Shown: piece after piece, positions 1 to 12,383 of the stretch
How positions within the stretch are numbered: position 1 is the stretch's first letter
How the letters are laid out: the number at the start of each line of letters is the position of its first letter
Assembly: GCF_003265705.1 (NCBI RefSeq)
Contig: NW_020313230.1
Coordinates: forward strand, 62,472 to 126,471
Direction: 5' to 3'
Source: Callorhinus ursinus
Taxonomy: Eukaryota > Chordata > Mammalia > Carnivora > Otariidae
DNA: 64,000 nucleotides
The notes under the pieces: model-generated
Seen by the model: only the letters and a program-made list of their open reading frames with translations
Database searches by the model: none
What the model was told of the DNA's origin: nothing
Position numbers and translations under genes: made by a program

Positions 1-125
1 ACTGGGTGTTATACGAAAACAATGAGTAATGGAACACTACATCAAAAACTAATGATGTACTGTACGGTGATTAACATAACATAATAAAATAAAATAAAAT
101 TCAAAAATAAAATAAAATATAAATT
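1..125 (+). repeat. L1 3' end (tail of a plus-strand L1)
   Basis: The sequence matches the conserved terminal part of the carnivore L1 3'UTR that recurs at 28665-28750 and 48430-48530: 'cactgggtgttata', then 'ggaacactacatcaaaaac', then 'taacataacataataaaat' and an A-rich tail. The element enters from outside the window, so its 5' part is not visible. Confidence 0.85.
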
Positions 126-129
126 GAAA

Positions 130-758
130 AAAAAGAGTAGAGGACTTTAACACTGCACCTACATGAATGGACAGATCTAAACAGAAAATCAACAAGGAAA
201 CAATGGCTTTGAATGACACACTGGACCAGATGGATTTCACAGATATATTCAGAACATTCCATATTAAAATAGCAAAATACACATTCTTTTCAAGGGCACA
301 TGGGACATTCTGCAGAATATATCACATATTAGGTCACAAATCAGGCCTCAACAACTCAAAAAAGAATGAGATCATATCATACAACTTTCTGACCATGACA
401 CTATGAAACTGGAAGCCAATCACAAGAAAATATCTGGAAACACCACAAATACATGGAGGTTAAACAATATGCTACCAAACAATGAATCAATCAATCGGGA
501 AACCAAGGAAGAAATTTTAAAAATACATGGAAACAAATAAAATTGTAAACACAATGATCCAATACCTTTGGAATACAGCAAAAGCAGTCCTAAGGGGGAA
601 GTATATAGCAATACAAGCCTACCTTAAGAAGCAAGAAAAATCTCAAATAAACAACCTAACCTTATACCCAAAGAGGCTAGAAAAAGAACAACAAATGATA
701 CTTAAAGCTAGCAGAAAGAAGGAAATCATGAAGATTAGAGCAGGAAAAATATGATATA
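130..758 (+). pseudogene. L1 ORF2 endonuclease-region fragment, decayed
   Basis: Broken reading frames here match the later part of the L1 ORF2 endonuclease domain: a DFN-type motif, then MDFTDIFRTFH, then the 'GHKSG' and '[11 protein letters not shown]' blocks seen in the better preserved copies at 37000-37690 and 44700-45400. Frameshifts and stops interrupt it, so this is not a functional gene. It abuts an L1 tail on the left and an opposite-strand L1 piece on the right. Confidence 0.8.
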
Positions 759-904
759 GAGATACCACATCATCTTTATTGATTTATCAGTCGATGGACA
801 TTTGGCTATTGTAGACAATGGTGCTATAAACACTAGGGTGCATGTATTCCTTTGAAATAGTATTTTTGTATTCTTCAAGTAAATACCTAGTAGTTACTGC
901 ACAG
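759..904 (-). repeat. L1 fragment (ORF2 C-terminal region), minus strand
   Basis: Reads as the reverse complement of the L1 segment just before the ORF2 end ('cacatcatctttattgattt', 'ggtgctataaacactagggt', 'aagtaaatacctagtag'). It lies between two plus-strand L1 pieces, so an L1 5' inversion or a nested insertion is likely. Confidence 0.7.
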
Positions 905-1437
905 GCAGTAACCTCTTTGATATTGGCCATAGCAAGTTGTTTCTAGATGTGTATTTTGATGAAAGGGAAATAAAAGCAAAAATTAGCTATTGGGACTTCA
1001 TTAAAATAAAAATCTTCTGCACAGTGAAGGAAAAAATCAACAAAACAAAGGCAACCTATGAAATGGGACAAAATATTTCAAATGACATCTTTGATATATC
1101 AAAATATATAAAGAACCCATAAAACTCAACATCCCCAAAATTTATAATCCAATTTAAAAAAATGGGCAAACATGAATAGGCATTTTTTCCAAAAAGGACA
1201 TACAGATGACCAACAGACATCTGAAGATGCTCAACATCACTCACCATCAAGGAAATACAAATCAAAACCACAGTGAGACACCACCTCACACTTGTCAGAA
1301 TGGCTAAAATTAACACAGGAAACAGATGTTGGTGAGGATGTGGAGAAAGGGGAACCCTCCTAAACTGTTGGTGGGAGTGCAAACTGCTGCAGCCACTCCA
1401 GAAAACAGTGTGGAGGTTCCTCAAAAAGTTAATAGAA
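905..1437 (+). pseudogene. L1 ORF2 C-terminal fragment
   Basis: Starts in the 'acaggcagtaacctctttga' block of ORF2 and runs through the segments equivalent to 47230-47770 in the young copy (the '[11 protein letters not shown]' region and the cysteine/tryptophan-rich C-terminus). Frameshifts and stops are present. It stops before the L1 3'UTR. Confidence 0.8.
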
Positions 1438-1477
1438 CTGCCTTAAGGTCTCATTCTTCTGTATCACTGAGAAATGT

Positions 1478-1615
1478 TCCATTATAGACAGATATAGATA
1501 GATGATTGATAGATGACAGATGATGATAGATGATAGATAGTATAGATCATCTATCTCTATATATCGGTGTGTGTAATATATATATTTATTTACACTTATG
1601 TATATAAGTATACAT
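1478..1615. repeat. GATA/AT-rich microsatellite
   Basis: Imperfect GATA/GATG tetranucleotide runs are followed by alternating TA/TG. Low-complexity DNA with no coding signal. Confidence 0.85.
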
Positions 1616-1619
1616 AAAA

Positions 1620-2750
1620 CTTCTTTATTCCTTTATTCATGTGTATTTAGATTGCTTCCATATCTTGGTATTGTTAATAATGTTGTAATAAACATAGAGG
1701 TGCATCTTTCTTTTTGAATTAGTGTTTTTATTTTATTTAGGTAAATACCCAGTAGTGGAATTACTGGATCATATGGTATTTCTATTTTTTTTTTAATTCT
1801 ACACATAATGTTATTGGTAGTTTATTATATTTTAATTCCTTGAAAATTGGTCACTAACTTTTTTTCTTATGATGATAACGTTTATTTTTCTGTTAGCATA
1901 CAGTGTTATATTAGTTTCCGGTATACAGCATAGTCATTCAACAATTTAAAAAAAATCAATTCCATACATCACCCAGTGATTAGCTCTGCAAAAGAATGAA
2001 ACTTGGCCACTTTCTTACACCACACACAAAAATAATCTCTTTTTAATCCTTTGAGAGACCTCCATGTTGTTCTCCACTGTGGCTACACAAAATTGCATTC
2101 CAGTTAACAGTGTACAAGTATTTCTTTTTCTCCACACCCTCACCAACACTTGTTATTTCTTATCTTCTTGTTTCTAGCCATTCTGACTGATGTAAGGTGC
2201 TACCTCGCTGTGGTTTTGGTTTGCATTTCCCTGATGATTAATAATGTGAGCATTTCATGTGTCTCTTGGCCACTTGTATGTCTGTATTAGAAAAATGTCT
2301 ATTCAGGTCCTTTGCCCTTTTTTAATTGTGTTAATTCTGTGTGTATGTGTTTGTGTTGAGTTGTATAAGTTCTTTATATATTTTGGATATTAAACTCTTA
2401 CCTGATATATTATTTGCAAATATTTTCTCTTTTCAATAAGCTGAATTTTGTTTATGGTTTTATTCACTTTGGGCAAAATCTTTTTATTTTGGCATAGTCC
2501 CAATAGTTAATTTTTGCTTATGTTTCTCTTACCTAAGGAGTCATATCTAAAAAAACCTTTTCTGTGGCTGATATCAAGGAAATTACTAACTATGTTTTCT
2601 TGTAGGATTTTTATGGTGTCAGGTCTCCCATTTGTCCTTAATCCATTTTAGGTTTATTTTTGTCTATGGTGTAAAGATTGATCCAGTTTCTTTCTTTCTT
2701 TCTTTTTTACTTGTAACTATACAATTTTCCCAGCACCATCAGCTGAAGAG
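1620..2750 (-). repeat. Old L1 fragment (ORF2 3' half), mosaic
   Basis: Reverse complement of the L1 ORF2 C-terminal half. Landmarks are the 'taaatacccagtagtggaat' block, the 'attctgactgatgtaaggtg' block and the 'cagcaccatcagctg' block near 2740. Between about 1850 and 2035 the L1 is interrupted by an L1 3'-end-like stretch and a short plus-strand ORF2 piece ('cactttcttacaccacacac'), so it is a nested mosaic. Divergence is high. Confidence 0.75.
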
Positions 2751-3331
2751 AAAGTTTTTTTAATTTTTTATTTAAAATTCGATTTAATTAACATATAGTG
2801 TATTATCTGTTTCAAAGGTAGAGTTTAGTGATTCATCAGTTGCATATAATACCCAGTGCTCATTAGTTCAAGTGGCCTCCTTAATGTCCATCCCCCAATT
2901 ACCCCTTCCCCCCCACCCACCTCTCCTTCAGCAACCCTGTTTGTTTCCTAGAGTTAAGAGTCTCTTATGGTTTACTTCCCTCTCTGATTTCATCTTATTT
3001 TATTTCCCCTTCCTTTCCTCTATGTTCATCTCTTTTGTTTCTTAAATTCCATATATGAGTGAAATCATATGATATTTGTCTTTCTCTGACTGACTTATTT
3101 TGCTTAGATTAATGCCCTCTACTTCCATCCACATCATTGCAAATGGCAAGTTTTCATTCCTTTGATGGTTGCATAATATTCAATTGCATATATACCACCT
3201 CTTCTTTATCAATTCATCTGTTGATGGGCATCTGGGCTCTTTCCATACTTTGACTATTGTGTAAACATTGGGGTGCATTTGTCCCTTGAATCACTATGTT
3301 TGTATCCTTCGGATAAATACCTAGTAGTGCA

Positions 3332-3526
3332 GGGGCGCCTGGGTGGTTCAGATGGTTAAGGGTCTGTCTTTGGCTCAGGTCATGATTCCAGGGTCCTGGG
3401 ATCGAGCTCCACATTGGGTTCCTGGCTCAGCAGGAAGCCTGCTTCTCTCGCTCCCTCTGTGTCCCCCCTACTCATGCTCTCTCTCTGTATCTCTGTGTCT
3501 CAAATGAATAAATAAAATCTTTAAAA
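3332..3526 (+). mobile_element. CanSINE (SINEC), plus strand
   Basis: tRNA-derived head ('ggggcgcctgggtggttcag'), a CT-rich body and an AATAAAATCTTT-A(n) tail. It is flanked by a perfect 17-bp target-site duplication (AAATACCTAGTAGTGCA at 3315-3331 and 3527-3543), which fixes the boundaries. It inserted into the old minus-strand L1. Confidence 0.95.
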
Positions 3527-4616
3527 AAATACCTAGTAGTGCAACTGCTGGGTCATAGGGTAGCTCTATTTTTAACTTTTTGAGGAGCCCCTGTACTGTT
3601 TCCAGAGTGGCTGCACCAGCTTGCATTCCCACCAACAGTGTAGGAGGGTTCCCCTTTCTCCACATCCTCGCCAACATCTGTCGTTTCCTGACTTGTTAAT
3701 TTTAGCCATTCTGACTGGTGTGAGGTGGTATCTCATTGAGGTTTTGATTTGGATTTCCCTGATGCTGAGTGATATTGAGCATTTTTCATGTGTCTGTTGG
3801 CCATTTGTATGTCTTCTTTGGAGAAATGTCTGTTTATGTCTTCTATCCATTTCTTGACTAGATTCTTTGTTTTTGGGTGTAGAATTTGGTGAATTCTTTA
3901 TAGATTTTTGGATACTAGCCCTTTATCTGATAAGAAATTTGCAAATATTGTTGAAGAAAAAGTCTTATCCCATTGTATATTCTTTCCTTATTTGTTGTAC
4001 ACTAATTGACTATATAAGTAAGGTTTTATACCTGGCTCTCTATTCTGTTCCATTGATCCATGTGTCTATTTCTTTGTCACTATCATACTATTTTGATTAC
4101 CACACTTTTGTAGTATATATGAAAATCTAGGTTTGTGATATCTCCAGCTTTGTTCTTCCTTAAGATTGCTATGGCTATTTGGGGTCTCCTGTGGTTCTTT
4201 ACAAATTTTAGTATTATTTGTTCTAGTTTTGTGAAAAATGCTGTTGGCATTTTGATAGGTGTTGCATTGAATCTGTTAATAGCTTTCATAGCATGGACAT
4301 TTTGACAATATTAATGCATCCAATCCATGAGCATGGTATGTCTTTCCATTCACATTTGTTATCTTCAATTTCTTTTATCAATATTCTATAGTTTTCAGAG
4401 TACAGATCTTCACCTCCTTGGTTAAGTTTATTCCTAGGTATTTTTGGTTCAATAGTATTATTACAAAAATAATAGTATTATTTTTGATGCAATTGTAAAT
4501 GGAATTGTTTTCTTAATTTCTCTTTCTGCTACTTCATTATTAGTGTATAGAAAAACAGCCAATTTCTGTGTATTACTTTTGTATCCTGCAACTTTACTGA
4601 ATTCGTTTATTACTTC

Positions 4617-4740
4617 TTTTTTTTTTAATTTAAATTCAATTAGCCAACATATAGTACATCCTTAGTTTTTGGTGTAGTGTTCAATGATTTATGAGTTACA
4701 TATAACACCCAGTGCTCATCACATCACGTGCCCTCCTTAA
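4617..4740 (-). repeat. Nested L1 3'-end fragment
   Basis: A poly-T run followed by the reversed L1 3'UTR end ('gccaacatatagtacatcc', 'aacacccagtgctcatcaca', 'gtgccctccttaa') interrupts ORF2 sequence of the host L1, which resumes at 4741. This is a short, strongly 5'-truncated insertion. Confidence 0.75.
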
Positions 4741-5532
4741 TAGTTTTTTGGTGGATTATTTAAAATTTTCTATGTATAGCATCATGTCATCTGCAAACAC
4801 TGAAATTTTAAATTCTTCCTTATGAATTTGGGTGACTTTTATTTATTTTTTTCTTTTCTGATTGCTGGCACTAGGAATTCCAGTACTGTGTTGAATAAAA
4901 GTGGTGAGAGCTGACATCTTTGTCTTGTTCGTGATCTTAAAGAAAAACTTCTCCATTTTTTACCTTTGAGAATGATGTTAGCTGTGGATTTTTCATATGT
5001 GGCCTTTATAGTTCCTCACTGTAGTGTATCAGTTTGATTCATCTGCAAATATTGAGCCATCCTTGCAACCTAGGAATAAATCCCACTCGATTGTGGTGAA
5101 TAATCTTTTTAATGTGTGGTTGAATTTGGTTTGCTAACATTTTGCTCAGTATGTTCTCATATATGTTCATATTGGGATCAACAAGGCCAGTACATATAGG
5201 GATATTGGCCTGTAGTTTTTGATTGTTTGTTTGTTTGTTGTTTTGTTTTGTTTTTTTCTAGTGTCTTTGCGTGGTTTTGGTGTGAGGCTAGTCTTAGTCT
5301 TATAGAATATACTTGGAAGATTTTCTATTTTTTTAATAGTTTGAGAAGAATACATATTAACTGTTCTCTAAATATTTGGTAAAGTTCACCAGTGATAGCA
5401 TCTGGTCCTTGACTTTTTCCGTTGGGGAGTTATTATTATTATTACTAATTCAGTTACATTATTAGTAATTGGTCTGTTCAGATTTTCTCTCTCTCTCTGA
5501 TGCAATTTTTGAAAATTGTACACTTCTATTAT

Positions 5533-5576
5533 TTAGAATAGAATAGAATAGAATAGATATAGAATAGAATAGAATT
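5533..5576. repeat. (GAATA)n microsatellite
   Basis: About eight pentanucleotide units of AGAAT/GAATA with one interruption, inside the old L1. Confidence 0.9.
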
Positions 5577-6561
5577 TATTCTCCTAAATTGTCCAATTTG
5601 TTGGGATATAATTTTTCATAGTAGTCTCGTAATCTGTATTTCATTGGTATCAAATGTTACTTCTCATCTTTTTTTCTACTTTTACTTATTGGGTCATATA
5701 TATATATGATATTTTTTTTTTTCTTGAGAGGTTTCACTAAAGGTTTATCAATTCTGTTTATCTTTTTAAAGAACAAGCTCTCGGTTTCAATGATCGTTTT
5801 CATTGCTTTTTAGCCTCTATTTCATTTATTTCTGCTCTGATCTTTGTTACATCCTTCTACAAACCTTCACTTTGTACTTTTTAAAGTCTTTTAGGTGTAA
5901 GGTGTATTATTTTTCTCGTTTCTTGAGGTAGGCCTGTGTTGCTATACGTTTCCCTCATAGAACTCCTTTTGTTGATTCCCAAAGGTTTAGGACCCTTGTG
6001 TTTTCATGGTCATTTTTCTCCATGTGTTTTTTTTTTAATTTCCTCTTTGGTTTCTTTATGAACCCATTTGTTGTTCAACTGCATGATATTTAGCTTTCAC
6101 ATACTTTTTTTTTCATTTTTTTCTTGGGATTTATTAGTTTCATACTGTTGTGGTTGGAAAAGATGCATGATACGATTTCAATCTTCTTGAATTTATTGAG
6201 GCTTGTTTTGTAACCTAATATGTGACCTATCTAGGAGAATACTCAATACACACTTAAAAAGAATGTGTATTTTATTGTTTTTAGATGGAATGTTCTGTAG
6301 ATATCTGTTATGTCCATCTGGTCTAATGTGTCATTCAAAGACAGTTTCCTTATTGATTTTCTGGCAGGGTGATCTGTCCATTACTATAAATGGGGTGTTA
6401 AAGTCCCCTACTATTACTATATTACTTTCAATTTCTCCTTTTATGCCAGTTAATATTTGCTTTATGTATTTAGGTGTCCCATTGTTAGATACATAGATAT
6501 TTACAATTGTCATATCTTCTTGTTGGATTTATCCCTTATTGTTATATAATAGTCTTCTTTT

Positions 6562-6784
6562 TTTAAATTTTTTAAAGATTTTATTTATTTATTTATTTAC
6601 TTATTTATTTATTTATTTATTTGAGAGAGTTAAAGAGAGAGAGATAGCATGAGCAGGGTGGAGAGGGAGAAGCAGCCTCCCCACTGAGTCAGGAGTCTGA
6701 CATGGGGCCTGATCTCAGGACCCTGGGATCAGGACCTGAGTCAAAGGCAAATGCTTAACCAACTGAGCCACACAGATGCCCCTG
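6562..6784 (-). mobile_element. CanSINE, minus strand
   Basis: Starts with the reversed tail (TAAAGATTTTATTTATTT plus an expanded ATTT run), then the GA-rich body, and ends with the reversed tRNA-like head ('caactgagccac'). An imperfect duplication (TAATAGTCTTCTTTT at 6547 against TAATATTCTTCTTTA at 6785) flanks it. Confidence 0.9.
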
Positions 6785-6949
6785 TAATATTCTTCTTTAT
6801 CTCTTGTTAGTCTATGTTTTAAAGTCTATTTTGTCTGATATAAGTATTGCTACCCAAAATTGTTTTTGGCTTTTATTTGCACAGAATATCTTTTTCAATC
6901 TTTTCATTTTCAGGTGGTATGTGTCCTTATATCTGAAGTGAGTCTCTTT

Positions 6950-7134
6950 TTTTTTAAGATTTTATTTATTTATTTGAGAGAGAGAGAGAGAGAGAGAGCA
7001 CAAGTGGTGGGGAAGAAGGAGAAGTAGACTCCCTGCTGAGCAGGAAGCCCCATGCAGGGCTCGATCCCAGGACCCTGGGATCATGACCTGAGCCGAAGGC
7101 AGATGCTTAACTGACTGAGCCACCCAAGCACCCC
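6950..7134 (-). mobile_element. CanSINE, minus strand
   Basis: Reversed tail, a (GA)n body and the reversed head 'ctgactgagccaccca'. Near-identical flanks (GAAGTGAGTCTCTT before, AAAGTGGATCTCTT after) look like a decayed target-site duplication. It lies in the ORF2 5' region of the old L1. Confidence 0.9.
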
Positions 7135-8549
7135 TAAAGTGGATCTCTTATAGGTAGTAAATATATAGGCCTTTCTCTTTTTTTTATATTTTCTAGCATC
7201 CCATGTCTTTTGATTGGAGCATTTAGATCATTTACATTTTTTAAAGTTTTGACATATGACTTATCGCCATTTTGTTAATTTTGTGTGTGTGTGTTGTTTT
7301 ACAGCTCTTTTCTATTCTTTCCTACTTCTCTTGCTCTCTTTCGTTGTGATTGATGACTTTCCATAGTGTTATGCTTGGCCTTCTTTTCTCTTCATTTTTT
7401 GCAAATCCTTTATAGGTGTTTGGTTTTTGGTTACCATGAAGTTCATATGTAACATCCTAAGCATATAGCAATCTGTTTTGAGTTGATCATTACTTAAGTT
7501 CAAGCACTCTCTAAAATAACTTTGTTTTCATTACCCCCTCCAAGTTTTATGCTTATGTTGTCATATTTTACATCTTTTTGTTTGTCTGGGAAACTATCTC
7601 TCCTTCAATTCTGAATGACAACCTTGCCAAGGTAAAGTATTTTTGGTTGTAGGTTTTTCTTTTTCAATACTTTAAATAAAGTATACTACTCCCTTCTGTC
7701 CTGCAAACTCTCTGCAGAAAAAAGCTTAGAGCCTTATGGGGTTTTCCTTGTATATGATAGTTGCTTCTCTCTTTCTGCTTTAAAACATTTTCTCTTTAAC
7801 TTTAATCTTTGACATTTTAATTATTATGTCATGGTGTGGACCTCCTTGAGTTTATCTTGTTGGAACTCACTGTGCTTCCTAAATCTGGATGTCTCTTTCG
7901 TTTTTCGGGTTAGGGATGTTTTCAGCTATTATTTCTTCAAATCAGTTTTCTACTCCTTTCTCTCTTCTTCTGGGACCTCTATAATGTGAATGTTTGTTTA
8001 CTTCACGTCATCCAAATGTTCCTTAACCTAGTCTCATTTTCATTTATTTATTTTTTTCATTTTGCTGTTCTGCTTGGGTGCTTTCTATTACCATGTCTTC
8101 CAGATCACTGACCTATTCTGCATCCTGATCTGCTGTTGATTGCCTCTAGTGTATTTTTCATTTCGGTTATTGTATTCTTCAACTCCATGGTTTTCTTATA
8201 TGTTCTATTTCTTTGAAGTTCTCACTGAGCTTTTTCAGTCTTCCCTCCAGTCTAGGGAGCATCTTTATGATCATTTATGATCATCTTTACCTGGCATACT
8301 GCTCGTCTCCATTTCACTTAGTTATATTTCTGAGGTTTTTGTCTTGTTTTTTCATTTGGAACATACTCCTCTATCTCCTCATTTTGCTTGCCTTTCTATC
8401 TTTGTTTTTATGAATTAGGTGATACTGCCATTTCATCTAGGCTGGGAGAAAAGGTCTTGTGTATAGCCATCCCCTGTTTAGACTGTGCCTGGTGACTTTG
8501 GTTAGCTGACTGGAGCTGTGTCTGATATAAGCTAGGGTTCCCAGGGCAC

Positions 8550-9420
8550 TCTATGTCAGGGCTGCCATGGTGGGGTGGCCAGAGGTGAAGCGGGCATAGG
8601 CCAAGATGGTTGCTGGGCTCTCCATGCAGAGGGCAGCCTAGCAGGACAGCTGAAGCTGGTGCAGATGCAAGCTGGGGAAACTAAGGATCTGCACAGAAGG
8701 CATCTTGGCAAAATAGCTGAAGGCAATGTGCGTGCAAGCTGTAGTTCCTGCAGTGCTCCATACAGGGAACTTCTATGGAGATTCACTGGGATTGATGCAT
8801 GGTGTAGGCTGGGGCATGGTGGGGTGCTCTTTGGATGGGGAGCCCTGCTGGGGTGGCTGGAGCCAAGTGCATTAATGTCCTGAGGTTCCAGAGCACTCCA
8901 TGCAGGGAGCACCCTGATTGGACAGTCCTATATCTAGTGGGTGGAAGCAGGGTTGGTCTCAGGTCTCTTCACACAGAGGACATCCTCGAAAGATAGCTGA
9001 AGTTGAAGTGCATGCACACTGTGGGATCCTAGTGTGTTCAGTGCAGGGAGTACCCTGGCTTTGTGGCTGGTACTGAAATTGGCATGGGCTGAGTGCATGT
9101 GGGATACTGGAGGCACCCTGGTATAGTGGTTATAGCTGAGATGGTCATGGGTTGGAAATATGTGGTGTGCTCTGTACACTGTCTAGAGCTGAATCAGGCA
9201 TGAGCTGGGAGTTCCCTGAGCACTCTGAGCAAGGGATGCCTTAAAAAGCCATCTGGAGCCTAAGTGGTGCAGGCCTGGAATGTTTCAGGGTGCTTTGCAC
9301 ATTTGTCATCTTGGTGAGAGGACTGGAGCTGTAGTGAGTGCTGACCAGGTGTGTCCTAGTATGCACTATGCTAAGGATGGCTGGGTCTGGTGTGGGCTAG
9401 TGGTCTGAGGCTTACTGAGG
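8550..9420 (-). repeat. Degenerate tandem monomers (~68 bp) in the old L1 5'UTR
   Basis: A motif of the form 'gcactccatgcagggagcacc...ggctggagctg' recurs near 8618, 8686, 8756, 8823, 8889, 8966, 9033, 9105, 9170, 9220, 9291 and 9360. Spacing is mostly 63-77 bp and individual copies are strongly diverged. This lies in the promoter/5'UTR part of the minus-strand L1. Tandem promoter monomers are established for rodent L1; the reading here rests on spacing and motif recurrence seen by eye. Confidence 0.6.
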
Positions 9421-10930
9421 TGATAGGTGAAATAGGTCATCTGGACCCTGCTCTCATCCATGCTATCAAAATCATGGGAGAATGTAAATCATGCCACTCA
9501 CTGGTCCCTCCAACCCAGAGTGAGTTCCAGCAGCTCCCCTGCTGTTTGTCAGGGCTCTAAGGTAGTTCCTTCATAGTTTACTTGTTTTTTTAAACCATGG
9601 CTTTTTTCTTCCTGCCCCTCAGCATATCCAGGGCTGCTATGGACTAGAAACCCAGAGTTCACTAAGGTGGCAGGCCACCCATGGCATCGAGGTTCTGCTT
9701 CTGTCTGTACTGTCAAGGTGGGAGGGGAACAAAAACCATGGCACTCACCAGCTTCTCTGACCCAGAGAGAGTTCAAGCAGCAGTTCTATCATTTGGCAGA
9801 ATTCTAGAGCTGGGCCTTTTATTGTTTAGTTGTTCCTTTAAACCATGGCTGTTTTCTGTGTTTTAGGGGAGATGAATCAGCTCCTATTCTGTCAGTACTA
9901 TTGCTCCCCACTGCAGTTTGCAGCAGCAGGAATGAGTGTACCCTTTGTTCCTGTGTCTCCATCTCTCTTGCTATTCTTTATGCAGTCTCTCTCTCTCTTT
10001 TGTTGTGCAGAAGCTGTTCAGTCAGTTCTCAGTTCTTCAGGAGGAATTGCTTTATAAATAGGTGTATATTTGATGTTTCCATGGAGGATGTAAATTCAGG
10101 GTCTTCCTACATCACCATCTTGGACCAGGATATTTGCTTGTTTGCTAATCAATCCAAGTACACAGTTTACAGGACGGTTTATTCTTGGTGTTTGTTGTAC
10201 ACACTGTGGATTTTGACAAATATATAATTACATTAATTCACCATTATAATATTCTGCATAATAGTTTGTAACCCCCAAAATCCCATGTTTCACTTACACA
10301 TCACCCTATCCCCTTACCCCTGGAAACTACTGATATTTTCATTGCTTTAATATTTTCCCATAATGTCATGAAATCAGAATCACAGTAGTGTAGCCATTAC
10401 AGACTGGCTTATTTACTTTGTAATAAACATTTAAATTTCATCCATGTCTTTTCATGATTTGAGAGTCATTTAACTTTAGCACTGTATAATATGCCATTGT
10501 CTGGATATACCATAGTTTATATATCTTTTCACCTACTTAAGGACATGTTGATTGCTTCCATATTTGGGCTATTAAGAACAAAGTGGCTATAAACATTTCT
10601 GTGAAGGTTTTTCTGAGGACGTGTTTTCAACTTTTGGTAAATATCAAGCAGCATGATTGCTAGACTGTATGGTAAGAGTATGTTTACTCTTGTAAAAAAC
10701 TGCCAAACTGTCTTTCAAAATGGCTCTGTCATTTTGAACTTTGATCAGCAACAAATGAGAGTTCCTGTTACTCTAGGTATCCTCACCAGCATTTCATATC
10801 ATCCATGTTTTGAATTTTGCCATTCTAAACATCTGTAGTGGTATCTCACTGTTGTTTTAATTTGTAATTATCTAATAATACATGATGTTGAGCATCTATC
10901 CATATATTTTCTAACTACATACATGTGTCT

Positions 10931-11134
10931 TTTTTTTTTAAGATTTTATTTATTTATTTCAGACAGAGAGCGAGAGAGAGAGAGAGAGAGAGAGCACGAG
11001 CAGGGGGAGGGGCAGAGAGAGAAGCACACTCCTTGATAAGCAGGGAGCCTGACTTGGGGATGGATCCCAGGACTCTGGGATCATGACCTGAGCTGAAGGC
11101 AGACACTTAACCGACTAAACCACCCAGGCGCCCG
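10931..11134 (-). mobile_element. CanSINE, minus strand
   Basis: Reversed tail 'taagattttatttatttatt', (GA)n-rich body and reversed head ending 'cacccaggcgccc'. CTACATACATGT (10915) and CTACATGCATGT (11138) form a near-perfect target-site duplication. Confidence 0.93.
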
Positions 11135-11189
11135 TATCTACATGCATGTCTTCTCTCGTTAGATGTTTGTTCACATCTGCTGCTCATTT

Positions 11190-11690
11190 TTTTTTTATTT
11201 ATCCAAGTTTTTATTTAAATTCCAGTTCGTTAACAGATAGTGTAATATTAGTTTCAGGTGTAGAATTTAGTAATTCAACACTTCCATACAACACCTGGTG
11301 TTCATCACAAGTGCACTCTTTAATCTCCATCCCCTAATTAACCCATCCTGCCACCGCCTTCCCTCTGGTAAACCTCAGTTTGTTCTCTATAACTAAGACT
11401 TTTCTTGGTTTGTCTCTCTCTTTTTTCCATGATTATTTGTTTTGTTTCTTAAATTCCACATATGAGTGAAATGCTATGGTATTTGTCTTTCTCTGATTAA
11501 CTTATTTCACCTAGCATAATATTCTCTCATTCCATGTACATATTGCAAATGGCAAGATTTCATTCTTTTTTATGACTAATATTCCATTATATATATACCA
11601 CATCTTTATCCACTCATCAGTCAATGGACATTTGGGCTCTTTCCATAATTTGCTATTGTTAGGAGTGCTGCTATAAACACTAGGGTACTG
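11190..11690 (-). mobile_element. 5'-truncated L1 insertion, minus strand
   Basis: A poly-T run is followed by the reversed L1 3'UTR ('caacacctggtgttcatcac', 'acctcagtttgttc') and the last part of ORF2, truncated at about 11690. Related flanks (TGCTCATTTTTTTTT before, TGCTTATTTTTTTT after) are consistent with a target-site duplication. Confidence 0.85.
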
Positions 11691-11737
11691 CTTATTTTTT
11701 TTAATTAGGTTGTTCATTGTTTTATTTTGAAAGTTAA

Positions 11738-11942
11738 TGGGGCACCTGGGTGGCTCAGTCAGTTATGCATCTTCTTTCAGCTCAAGTTATGATGCCAGGG
11801 TCCTGGTATTGAGCCCATCAGGCTCTCTGCTCAGTGGGGAGTTTGTTTCGTCCTCTCCTTCTGCCTGCCACTCTCCCTGCTTGTGCTCTCAAACTTTTTC
11901 TCTGTGTCAAATAAATAAATAAAATCTTTAAAAAAAAAAGAA
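11738..11942 (+). mobile_element. CanSINE, plus strand
   Basis: The head 'ggggcacctgggtggctcag', the CT-rich body and the tail 'aaataaataaataaaatctt' plus poly-A are all recognisable. No clear target-site duplication was found by eye. Confidence 0.92.
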
Positions 11943-12199
11943 ACAAGAATTTTTGTTTTGTGTGTGTGTATATTTTAGAAAGCAGCACTTTCTTTACCAG
12001 ATGTGTATTTTGGAATATTTGGAATATTGGCCTCTGGCTTATGCCTTCATACTCTTGAAATTACAGAAGACAAGTTTTTAATTTCAATGAAGTACAGCCA
12101 ATCATTTTTTTCTTTCATAAATATCATGGAGAACCCAAAGTCATCTAGATTTTTCCCAATGTTAATCTCTAGGAGTAATAGTTCTGCATTTAATATTTA

Positions 12200-12383
12200 T
12201 TTTTTTAAAGATTTTATTTATTCATTCAAGACACAGAGATACAGAAAGAGAGAGAGAGCATGAGCAGGGGGAGAGGCAGAGGGAGAAGCGGGCTCCCTGC
12301 TGAGCCAGGAGCTAGACATGGAGCTTGATCCCAGGACCTGAGCCGAAGGCAGATGCTTAACCATCTGAACCACCCAGGTGCCC
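12200..12383 (-). mobile_element. CanSINE, minus strand, perfect TSD
   Basis: A complete reversed CanSINE is flanked by an identical 16-bp duplication, CTGCATTTAATATTTA, at 12184-12199 and 12384-12399. It sits in the ancient L1M. Confidence 0.95.

Larger units (their letters stand above)
2755..10130 (-). mobile_element. Near-full-length old L1, minus strand, with nested insertions
   Basis: The 3' end is at about 2755 ('aacatatagtgtattatctg', reversed L1 tail). ORF2 occupies roughly 3560-7250, shown by the reversed N-terminal 'NVNGLNAPIKR'-type sequence near 7200-7235. ORF1 is roughly 7400-8420 and a long GC-richer 5'UTR covers 8430-10130. The 5' end near 10110-10130 carries the reversed 'ccaagatggtg' signature typical of L1 starts. 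Three CanSINEs and one L1 tail interrupt it. All reading frames are destroyed. Length without insertions is about 6.7 kb, as expected for a full-length L1. Confidence 0.8.

Noticed and set aside
3332..3410. tRNA-like sequence in CanSINE heads
   Set aside because: The heads are tRNA-derived but are parts of SINEs, with decayed cloverleafs. No genuine tRNA gene is supported anywhere in the window.
8556..8912. Overlapping open frames of >100 codons on both strands
   Set aside because: They lie in the GC-rich, tandemly repeated 5'UTR of an old minus-strand L1. They have no family signature and are explained by composition.
8550..9420. CRISPR-like periodic repeats
   Set aside because: The spacing is regular, but the units are contiguous, diverged and inside a vertebrate L1 5'UTR. 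There are no spacers or cas genes and the genome is eukaryotic.
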